DNA of 28,898 nt from Campylobacterota bacterium (GTDB lineage Bacteria > Campylobacterota > Campylobacteria > Campylobacterales > SZUA-545), in assembly GCA_003561815.1 (NCBI GenBank), contig PWVP01000055.1, forward strand, positions 1-28,898, written 5' to 3'. Below are positions 22,523 to 28,898 of the stretch, in pieces. The position numbers and the translations under genes were made by a program. Below the pieces are notes generated by a model. The model did not search any database, had not been told where the DNA came from, and saw only the letters and a list, made by a program, of their open reading frames with translations. Every line of letters begins with the position of its first letter. Positions within the stretch are counted from its first letter, which is position 1.

Positions 22523-23385
22523 ACAGCGGCGGGCCGATCGAAGCCACCCTCTCGGTGGATGCCTGCGTCGCCAACTACTTTGCCCAGATTGAGCCCTTTA
22601 TTATGCGCCATGTGGAGGTGTACGAAAGCCGCGATCGGGTGGACTACTTTCTGCTCAAACGGTTTTTGAACACCGCCTTTAACAACCTCCAGAGTTTGGA
22701 TGGGCGTCTCTATTTCGATCACGAGATTCAGGATCTGCGCCAGACGCTCAAAACCGCCGAGCTGATCTACCACGATCTGGCCACGAAGCTCCGCCATAGC
22801 AAGTTCTGCTTTGAGGTGATCTTTTTAGGGCAGCAGCCTGAATTTATCCAGAATCAGAGCTTTCGCAGCTACGCCAGACGGCGGATGAAGAGCCTGCAGA
22901 ACATCGCCGAGAGCATCGGACCGGTGGTCGAAGCGCACCAAAATGACGATCCAAAGATACTCGAACCCGAGCTCAAAGAGACCAAAAAGGAGTATGTCGA
23001 GACCATCCACGAGCGGGCCAACCTCAGCGAAAAGCTCCGGCAGTTTACCCATCTGCGCCAGCTCTACACCGCCCGCTACTACGAGCCCTTTACCGAAGCG
23101 TTTGCCGCCAAAGCGAAAAAGTACCAGGAGCTCGTGCGGCGCATTCTGGATGTGCGGGTTTTAGAGCTCGATCGCACCCTCTGGCACAAAGCGGCCGAGT
23201 CCCACTCGATTCGCGCCTTCTTTAAAGAGGCGCAGATCACCGGCGGATACAGCACCCGGGTCTATCTGCGCTACTACCTCAAAGCGCTCGATCCGAGCAA
23301 GATGAGTCCGGAGCACTACGCGCTTGAGGAGCTGCTAAGCTACCTTGAGGGGCTGCCCGATGATATTGAGCACTTCGCGGTCTAA
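22519..23385 (+). CDS. Uncharacterised helical protein
   Basis: The gene encodes 288 residues and overlaps tcdA by four bases (ATGA), so it is a genuine operon member. The sequence is almost wholly helical and charged, with many Arg, Lys, Glu and aromatic residues. The segment at 130-215 (KETKKEYVETIHERANLSEK) is likely coiled coil. The C-terminal part holds a compact block with LDVRVLELDRTLWHKAAES and RVYLRYYLKALDP. There is no signal peptide, membrane helix, Cys cluster or nucleotide motif. I do not recognise the family. The gap to amrS is 14 bases and contains GGGAGGGTCAGAGG. Confidence 0.75.
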   Translation: MNSGGPIEATLSVDACVANYFAQIEPFIMRHVEVYESRDRVDYFLLKRFLNTAFNNLQSLDGRLYFDHEIQDLRQTLKTAELIYHDLATKLRHSKFCFEVIFLGQQPEFIQNQSFRSYARRRMKSLQNIAESIGPVVEAHQNDDPKILEPELKETKKEYVETIHERANLSEKLRQFTHLRQLYTARYYEPFTEAFAAKAKKYQELVRRILDVRVLELDRTLWHKAAESHSIRAFFKEAQITGGYSTRVYLRYYLKALDPSKMSPEHYALEELLSYLEGLPDDIEHFAV

Positions 23386-23399
23386 GGGAGGGTCAGAGG

Positions 23400-24422
23400 A
23401 TGAGCAGCGAAGCGTGGCTGGCTAGAGACTTAGCCGGTGGCCGTGTGCAGTGTCGCGCCTGTTTGCACCTGTGCCGCCTTGGAGAGGGTCAGTACGGGCT
23501 GTGTGGCATCCGCCGCGTCCAGAAGGGGCGATTAAGGCTGCTTGTCTACGGCCAGGCGGCCGCTTTAAATCTTGATCCGATCGAAAAAAAGCCCTTTTAC
23601 CACCTGCTGCCTGGCAGCCAAAGCCTCTCGATCGGCACGGTGGGCTGCAACTTCTCCTGCCGCTTCTGCCAAAACGCCGCCATCAGCCAGGCACCCAAAG
23701 AGCAGCGCGGCATGCTGCCTGGCCGCCCTTGGCCGCCCGATCGGATTGTCACGCAGGCGCAGGCGGTCGGTGCCGCATCGATAAGCTACACCTACAACGA
23801 GCCGGCGGTCTTTTTTGAGTACGCCTTCGATACGATGGTGCTCGCCCACGAGGCGGGGCTCAAGAACCTCTTTGTCACCAGCGGCTATGAGACCCGCTGG
23901 CTGCTCGATCGGGCCGCAGGGGTGCTCGATGGGATGAATATCGATCTCAAAGCCTTTAGCGATCGCTTCTACCGCGAGATCTGTGGCGCACGGCTTAAGC
24001 CGGTACTGCACACCATCGAGGCGGCCTACCGGCGCAACATCTGGCTTGAGATCACCACGCTCATTATCCCCGGCCTGAATGACTCCGATCGGGAGCTTGA
24101 AGCGATCGCCGCCTTTATCGCCGGGCTGGATCCGCATATCCCCTGGCACATCAGCCGCTTTTTTCCCACCTACCAGATGACCGATCGCCCCCCGACGCCG
24201 CCAAAGACGCTGCTGCGCGCCTACGCGATTGGCCAGGCGGCGGGGCTTAAGCACCTCTATGTGGGCAACCTCAACGATCCGGCCCACACCAGCACCTACT
24301 GTCCGAAGTGCCAACGCATCGTGATCGCACGCCGTGGACACCTGGGCGAGCAGATTCACAGCCACCTAAGTGGCGATCGCTGCGCAGCGTGTCAAGAGAG
24401 GATTGCAGGGGTGTTTCTATGA
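23400..24422 (+). CDS. amrS: AmmeMemoRadiSam system radical SAM enzyme AmrS
   Basis: A radical SAM protein of the AmrS group, formerly labelled pyruvate-formate-lyase activating enzyme. Its substrate is not established that I know of. The cluster motif CNFSCRFC places the 4Fe-4S ligands at Cys83, Cys87 and Cys90. Accessory Cys lie at the N-terminus (Cys18, 21, 25, 35) and in a C-terminal zinc-ribbon-like pair of motifs (Cys301/304 and 328/331), as expected for the family. SYTYNEPAVFFEYA and INIDLKAF-like (MNIDLKAFSD) segments are typical. The 340-residue length is normal. Partner genes for the AMMECR1 and Memo-like proteins are not in the window. It overlaps the SDR gene by four bases. Confidence 0.87.
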   Translation: MSSEAWLARDLAGGRVQCRACLHLCRLGEGQYGLCGIRRVQKGRLRLLVYGQAAALNLDPIEKKPFYHLLPGSQSLSIGTVGCNFSCRFCQNAAISQAPKEQRGMLPGRPWPPDRIVTQAQAVGAASISYTYNEPAVFFEYAFDTMVLAHEAGLKNLFVTSGYETRWLLDRAAGVLDGMNIDLKAFSDRFYREICGARLKPVLHTIEAAYRRNIWLEITTLIIPGLNDSDRELEAIAAFIAGLDPHIPWHISRFFPTYQMTDRPPTPPKTLLRAYAIGQAAGLKHLYVGNLNDPAHTSTYCPKCQRIVIARRGHLGEQIHSHLSGDRCAACQERIAGVFL

Positions 24423-25246
24423 AAACCGTTCTGATTACCGGCTGCTCTCAGGGGGGCATCGGACTCGATAGCGCCCTGGCACTCCAAAAACGCGGCTGGC
24501 GGGTGCTGGCCACGGCGCGGCGTGAAAAGGAGCTTGTGGCGATGGAGCAGGCGGGGCTTGTGCCCATCTCGATGCGGATGGACGCGCCGGGTAGCATCGA
24601 GGCGGGGTTTGAGGCGGCACTTAAGGCGGGAGGCAACCGGCTTGATGCGCTCTTTCATAACGCCGGCTACGGCCAGCCCGGCGCACTGGAGGATCTTAGC
24701 TACGGAGCCTTTGTGCGGCAGTTTGAGACCAACCTCTTTGGGGTGCATCAGCTCACAAGACTCGCCCTGCCACTGATGCGATCGCAAAAGCGCGGTCGCA
24801 TCGTATTTCACAGCTCGATTTTAGGGCTGGTGAGCCTTCGCTTTCGTGGCGCCTACAACGCCAGCAAGTACGCCCTGGAGGGGTATGCCGATACGCTGCG
24901 GCTGGAGCTTAGGGGCTCAGGTATCCAGGTGAGCACACTCAACACCGGCCCGGTTATCAGCCGCTTTCGCGATAACGCCTATGAGGCCTTCAAGCGCGAG
25001 ATTGTGCCAGAGGGCAGTGCACACGCTCTGGCGTACCGCCAGGCGATCGCGCGTTTTGAGAGCACGCAAAAGGCCGATCGCTTCACCCTGGAGGCCTCGG
25101 CTGTCACCCGGCGGGTGATTCACGCGCTAGAGCACCCCCGCCCTAAAGCGCGCTATCTCATCACGCCACCGAGCGTGATTTTGACCGCCCTTAAAAGGGC
25201 GCTGCCGACCCCCTGGCTTGATCGGCTGCTCTATCGGGCGGTCTAA
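24419..25246 (+). CDS. Short-chain dehydrogenase/reductase (SDR family)
   Basis: The 275-residue oxidoreductase has the classical SDR pattern. Cofactor-binding TGCSQGGIG is at 7-15, followed by HNAGYGQPG and the catalytic Ser in FHSSILG. The catalytic Tyr and Lys are in YNASKYALEGY. An Arg-rich turn after the second strand (TARREKEL) suggests NADP(H) preference. The substrate is unknown. The ATG at 24419 overlaps the amrS stop in ATGA; a longer frame from 24308 lies inside amrS and is rejected. Its TAA overlaps the convergent MCP stop in CTAA. Confidence 0.9.
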   Translation: MKTVLITGCSQGGIGLDSALALQKRGWRVLATARREKELVAMEQAGLVPISMRMDAPGSIEAGFEAALKAGGNRLDALFHNAGYGQPGALEDLSYGAFVRQFETNLFGVHQLTRLALPLMRSQKRGRIVFHSSILGLVSLRFRGAYNASKYALEGYADTLRLELRGSGIQVSTLNTGPVISRFRDNAYEAFKREIVPEGSAHALAYRQAIARFESTQKADRFTLEASAVTRRVIHALEHPRPKARYLITPPSVILTALKRALPTPWLDRLLYRAV

Positions 25247-26811
25247 TCGGTCTTAAACTTCGCCATCTGCCGCCCGAGCTTCTGGGTCATATCGCTTAGG
25301 TGCTCACTGGCGCTCGCGATCTCCTCGACGCTGCGGGCGTTGGAGGCGGAGAGCTCATTGATCGACTCAATCTGGGTGATTATCTCCTCCACGCTCTTGG
25401 CCATTTCGATGGCCCCTTTGACGCTTTTGCCCGCTGTCTCGTAGGCCTGGGCCATACTCTCGGCCACATCGGTGATCTTCTCCTCGGTCTGATCGGCCCG
25501 CTCGGCCAGCCGCCTCATATTTTCGCTGTTGTGGTTCATCGAGTCGGTGATGTCGTTGATGGATTGGGTGATCACGCTGATGGTCGCATCGCTCTCGGTG
25601 AGGCTACGCTGGGTCCGTTCAGCCAGTTTACGCACCTCATCGGCCACCACCGCAAAGCCGCGGCCGTGCTCCCCCGCTCTGGCCGCTTCGATAGCGGCGT
25701 TGAGCGCGAGCAGGTTGGTCTGATCGGCAATCTCACTAATCGCCTCGAGCACCTGACGAATCTGCACCGCCTCATTTGAGAGCTGCTCCAGCCGCTGGGC
25801 GATCGCCAGCTCCGACTCCACGCCACTGCGGATCTCGCCCACCACATCCACAATCACACCCTTGGCCTCGGCCAGATTGTCATTGGCCCCCTTGAGCTCC
25901 TCTTTACCCTCTTGAAGCTCGTGGCGGGAGCTCTCAAGCATCGTTTTGATCTTTTGACCACTCTTGGTGGTCTCATTGACCACCCGCGACTCATCCTCTG
26001 CGCGGCGGCCAATCTCAAAGCTGGTGGTGGAGAGCTCCTGGGCGATGGAGGCGTTCTCGTTGGAACCACGGGTCGCCTCTGCCAGCAGCTTAGAGAAGCT
26101 CGCCATCAGATCGTTAACCCCCCTAAGCAGCTTGGCGATCTCATCGCTGCCCTCCGCCTTTGCACGGATGGAGAGATCCTGCGTCCGGGCAATCCGGCGA
26201 ACCGTATCCATCCCCGACTCCACCGATGTGCCGATCGAGCGGCTTACCAGCCACAAGAGCCCCAGCACCAGCACCATCAGCACCCCTAAAATCAGGTTGC
26301 CGCGAAAGACCGCCTGGCTAATCACCTCATCGGAGAGCTCATGCAGGCTGCTGCGCACCTCACTGAGCAGCTCACGCGCCTCTTCAAACTGCTCGGCCGA
26401 CTCGACGCCGATGCGTTGCGCCTCGGCGCTTTGGGGATCGAGCGCTAGGAGCTGGGTGTTAAACTCCAGCCACGCCTCATTGATCGCAATCAGCCGCTGT
26501 AAACGCCGGGTGTTGGTCGCATCATCAAGCAGCGGCACAAGCGCCTCCATATTGTGAAGCAGACTGCTCTGGCTCTCCTCATAGAGCGCCATCGCCTCAT
26601 CGCTGCCGCTAAGCTGCAAGCCGCGCAGTGCCGAAAGAAGCCGCTCGCGATCGAGCGTGACCTGATCGATTCGCTCGATCTTTTGCTGCGCCTCGTGCAT
26701 CTGGTGCACAATCAGATTGGTCTGGAAAAAGACATAGATAAAAGCAACCACAAAGAGCGCCATCGCCAAAATCAGGCGCATCTTGATGGTGAGTTTGTTG
26801 AGTAGATTCAT
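25243..26811 (-). CDS. Methyl-accepting chemotaxis protein
   Basis: A transmembrane chemoreceptor of 522 residues. It has a first membrane helix at about 11-31, a helical periplasmic domain of some 140 residues (32-170, four-helix-bundle like), and a second helix at about 171-190. A HAMP domain (191-245) and a long cytoplasmic coiled coil follow. The hairpin tip that contacts CheA/CheW is at about 365-400 (NAAIEAARAGEHGRGFAVVA). The C-terminus has no CheR-binding pentapeptide. The start is the ATG at 26811 with AAGGGGAGG just upstream; a GTG at 26838 would add nine residues and is rejected. It is the only receptor in the window. The ligand cannot be read from the sequence. Confidence 0.94.
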   Translation of the reverse strand: MNLLNKLTIKMRLILAMALFVVAFIYVFFQTNLIVHQMHEAQQKIERIDQVTLDRERLLSALRGLQLSGSDEAMALYEESQSSLLHNMEALVPLLDDATNTRRLQRLIAINEAWLEFNTQLLALDPQSAEAQRIGVESAEQFEEARELLSEVRSSLHELSDEVISQAVFRGNLILGVLMVLVLGLLWLVSRSIGTSVESGMDTVRRIARTQDLSIRAKAEGSDEIAKLLRGVNDLMASFSKLLAEATRGSNENASIAQELSTTSFEIGRRAEDESRVVNETTKSGQKIKTMLESSRHELQEGKEELKGANDNLAEAKGVIVDVVGEIRSGVESELAIAQRLEQLSNEAVQIRQVLEAISEIADQTNLLALNAAIEAARAGEHGRGFAVVADEVRKLAERTQRSLTESDATISVITQSINDITDSMNHNSENMRRLAERADQTEEKITDVAESMAQAYETAGKSVKGAIEMAKSVEEIITQIESINELSASNARSVEEIASASEHLSDMTQKLGRQMAKFKTD

Positions 26812-26876
26812 ACCCTCCCCTTCTGTCGGTATGGCCACACCATAACAAAAGGGAGGTTAAGGGGCAAAAGTGGCGG

Positions 26877-28898
26877 CTAGATATCCTGATTCATTAAGTC
26901 GGCAAATGTATCGAAGTAGATCGACTGAAGCTCACTCTGTGCCAGACTGATGCCGTTAATCATCAGATCCTTGGGCGTCACCTTCCCGATACACTCCCAG
27001 CTGAGATCCGATCGGCCCAGAAGCGCCTCAAACGCCTCCTTCTTCTCAGCGGGCACCTCCAGAAGAGCTCGGGAGAAGCTCTCACTAAAGAGATCGCGCT
27101 CATCGGTGAGCGTCCCCATCCCCTCAAAACCGAGTCCACCGGTGGCGGCCATCTTCGCCAGCGCCACGGCCACCCCACCGACACTCACATCGTGCGCCGC
27201 CTTTAAAAGCCCCTGATCGTTGGCCTCGATCACCAGATCCCACAGCTTAAGCTCCAGCTCCAGATCCAGTCGAGGCAGCAGACCCGCCACCCGCTGGCCA
27301 AAGGCTTTCATATAGAGGCTGCCGCCAAACTCGCTGCGGGTCTCACCGATGAGATAGACCGGATTGCCCGCGGCTTTAAAGGGGGTAAAAAGCGCCTTTT
27401 TCGGATCGCTTAAAACCCCCACGGTGGCGATGGAGGGGGTGGGGAAGATACTTCTGCCCTCGGTCTCGTTATAGAGCGAGACATTGCCGCCCACCACCGG
27501 GGTTTTAAGCGCGGCGCACGCCTCTTTAATCCCCTCACACGCCTTTTTAAACTGCCACATCACCTCGGGGTTCTCGGGGTTGCCGAAGTTCAGGCAGTCG
27601 GTGATGGCAAGAGGCCTCGCACCACTCATAGCGACATTTCGCCCCGCCTCGGCCACCGCTGCGGCGGCGCCCCCTTTAGGGTCGATATAGCAAAAACGGG
27701 GGTTACAATCCACACTCATCGCCAAAGCGCGATCGTTCTCCTTAATCCAGATCACCCCGCTATCGCTCTGGCCGATGCGACTCAGACTCCCGCCGCCGAT
27801 GGTGGAGTCATACTGCTCGGTGATCCACCCCTTATCACACACCTCCGGATGGGCCAGAAGCCGCTTAAGCGCCTCGGTCGATGAGGGGGTCTCCAGATCG
27901 TCGATATCCAAAGCGGCGATCGCATCCAGATAGGCCGGGCGTTGTACCGGACGATCGTAGATGGGCGCCTCCTCAGAGAGGGGATCGATCGGCACATCGG
28001 CCACCCGCTCCCCGTGCCACATCAGCTCCATCCGCCCGGTATCGGTCACCTCGCCGATCACCGCCGCTTCGAGCTCATACTTTTTAAAGAGGTTGATAAT
28101 GTCCGCTTCGTGCCCCTTTTTGGCGCAGATGAGCATCCGCTCCTGGGACTCAGAGAGCATAAACTCATAGGGCACCATCCCCTCCTCGCGGGCGGGGACG
28201 CGATCAAGATGCATCACCATGCCGCTGCCGCTGCGCCCGGCCATCTCGAAGCTGGAGCTGGTCAGCCCCGCTGCGCCCATATCCTGAATCCCCACAATCC
28301 AGTCGGTCTCAAAGAGCTCCAGGCACGCCTCTAAAAGCAGCTTCTCGGTAAAGGGATCGCCCACCTGCACCGTGGGGCGCTTGGATTTGCTCTCCTCGCC
28401 GAAGCTGTCCGAGCTCATCACCGCGCCGCCTAAGCCATCGCGCCCGGTTTTGGAGCCGACATAGACCACCGGGTTGCCCACCCCTTCGCTGCGGCCATAG
28501 AAGATGCGATCGGCCTTGGCGATCCCGACATTAAAGGCGTTGACCAGAATATTGCCGTTGTAGGCCTCATCGAAGGTGGTCTCGCCGCCGGCCATGGCGA
28601 TCCCCATGCAGTTGCCATAGAAGCTGATGCCGTCCACCACACCGCGCAGCAGATGGCGGTGAAGCTTGCCCGTCGCACCCGGATCCTCCACATCCCCAAA
28701 ACGCAGGGAGTTGAGGTTGGCCACGGGTCTGGCCCCCATCGTGAAGATATCGCGCAAAATCCCGCCCACGCCGGTGGCCGCGCCCTGAAAGGGCTCGATA
28801 AAGCTCGGGTGGTTGTGGCTCTCCATCTTAAAGACCGCCGCATAACCGCCGCCGATATCGATCCCCCCGGCATTCTCACCCGGTCCTTGAATCACCCA
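26877..28898 (-). CDS. purL: Phosphoribosylformylglycinamidine synthase subunit PurL, 5' end beyond window
   Basis: PurL makes FGAM from FGAR, ATP and ammonia in purine synthesis, acting with PurS and PurQ in bacteria that have the small form. The visible 673 residues begin mid-protein: the frame remains open through the last base (Trp-Val-Ile-Gln-Gly-Pro-Gly), so the N-terminus lies outside. Clear motifs are FKMESHNHPSFIEPFQGAATGVGG, FGNCMG-like YGNCMGIAMAGGE, IQDMGAAGLTSSS, and in the second half FGNPENPEVMWQF and VVGGNVSLYNE. The size fits the roughly 730-residue small PurL rather than the 1,300-residue fused form. The C-terminus is complete, 38 bases before the MCP frame opens. No purS or purQ is seen. 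Confidence 0.95.
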   Translation of the reverse strand, partial: WVIQGPGENAGGIDIGGGYAAVFKMESHNHPSFIEPFQGAATGVGGILRDIFTMGARPVANLNSLRFGDVEDPGATGKLHRHLLRGVVDGISFYGNCMGIAMAGGETTFDEAYNGNILVNAFNVGIAKADRIFYGRSEGVGNPVVYVGSKTGRDGLGGAVMSSDSFGEESKSKRPTVQVGDPFTEKLLLEACLELFETDWIVGIQDMGAAGLTSSSFEMAGRSGSGMVMHLDRVPAREEGMVPYEFMLSESQERMLICAKKGHEADIINLFKKYELEAAVIGEVTDTGRMELMWHGERVADVPIDPLSEEAPIYDRPVQRPAYLDAIAALDIDDLETPSSTEALKRLLAHPEVCDKGWITEQYDSTIGGGSLSRIGQSDSGVIWIKENDRALAMSVDCNPRFCYIDPKGGAAAAVAEAGRNVAMSGARPLAITDCLNFGNPENPEVMWQFKKACEGIKEACAALKTPVVGGNVSLYNETEGRSIFPTPSIATVGVLSDPKKALFTPFKAAGNPVYLIGETRSEFGGSLYMKAFGQRVAGLLPRLDLELELKLWDLVIEANDQGLLKAAHDVSVGGVAVALAKMAATGGLGFEGMGTLTDERDLFSESFSRALLEVPAEKKEAFEALLGRSDLSWECIGKVTPKDLMINGISLAQSELQSIYFDTFADLMNQDI

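Larger units (their letters stand above)
5803..27923. repeat. Dispersed highly iterated palindrome GCGATCGC (HIP1-like)
   Basis: Fifteen exact copies were located by eye, starting at 5803, 5938, 7944, 9335, 12090, 18885, 19738, 22011, 23959, 24102, 24373, 24778, 25043, 25799 and 27916. All are inside coding sequence and in different reading frames. The core CGATCG occurs roughly 80 times in the window, against about nine expected from base composition (rough estimate with about 57% GC). The octamer is the cyanobacterial HIP1 word. Confidence 0.8.

Overview
The window looks like chromosomal DNA of a free-living member of the Campylobacterota (Epsilonproteobacteria) with unusually high GC for that phylum. 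Three things point there. The chemotaxis kinase is a CheA fused to a C-terminal receiver domain (CheAY) in the order cheV-cheAY-cheW. From memory, the block cysS/murJ divergent from DUF342-ruvA-ddl-small protein-alpha/beta hydrolase matches the Campylobacter jejuni Cj0802-Cj0796 neighbourhood. Promoters are dominated by -10 boxes with weak -35 elements. CheD and CheB make it resemble environmental lineages rather than Campylobacter itself. Genus is not determined.

Layout. 1-3278 (+): cheR, a histidine-kinase-like ATPase with Asn in place of the phosphoacceptor His, cheD and cheB (chemoreceptor adaptation). 3284-3402: promoter and a tRNA with CAU anticodon. 3404-5718: a collapsed locus where an HD-GYP phosphodiesterase gene (-) and an ammonium-transporter/histidine-kinase gene (+) stand head to head, both without their 5' parts, meeting inside a short inverted repeat. 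5715-9657 (-): murJ, cysS and an exported NagZ-like hexosaminidase. 9744-14365 (+): DUF342 protein, ruvA, ddl, a small acidic protein and an alpha/beta hydrolase. 14362-20906 (-): a seven-gene, almost gapless operon greA-dut-argC-lpxH-cheV-cheAY-cheW. 21087-25246 (+): surE-tcdA-unknown-amrS-SDR. 25243-26811 (-): a methyl-accepting chemotaxis protein. 26877-end (-): purL, cut by the window edge.

How the genes work together: the window holds most of a chemosensory pathway in three places: a receptor (MCP), core complex (CheAY, CheW, CheV) and adaptation enzymes (CheR, CheB, CheD). No free-standing CheY is present. The rest is envelope building (MurJ, Ddl, LpxH, NagZ), translation and tRNA (CysS, TcdA, tRNA), nucleotide and amino-acid synthesis (PurL, Dut, ArgC) and DNA repair/transcription (RuvA, GreA).

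Most notable signals: (1) the double truncation at 3.7 kb; (2) strong over-representation of the palindrome CGATCG, including 15 copies of the octamer GCGATCGC, like cyanobacterial HIP1; (3) the His-to-Asn kinase-like protein in the cheR-cheD-cheB operon; (4) all three convergent gene pairs overlap through a shared stop tetranucleotide. There is no gene-free stretch longer than 300 bases; the longest gap is the 180-base greA/surE divergent region. I saw no CRISPR array, insertion sequence, transposase or phage gene.
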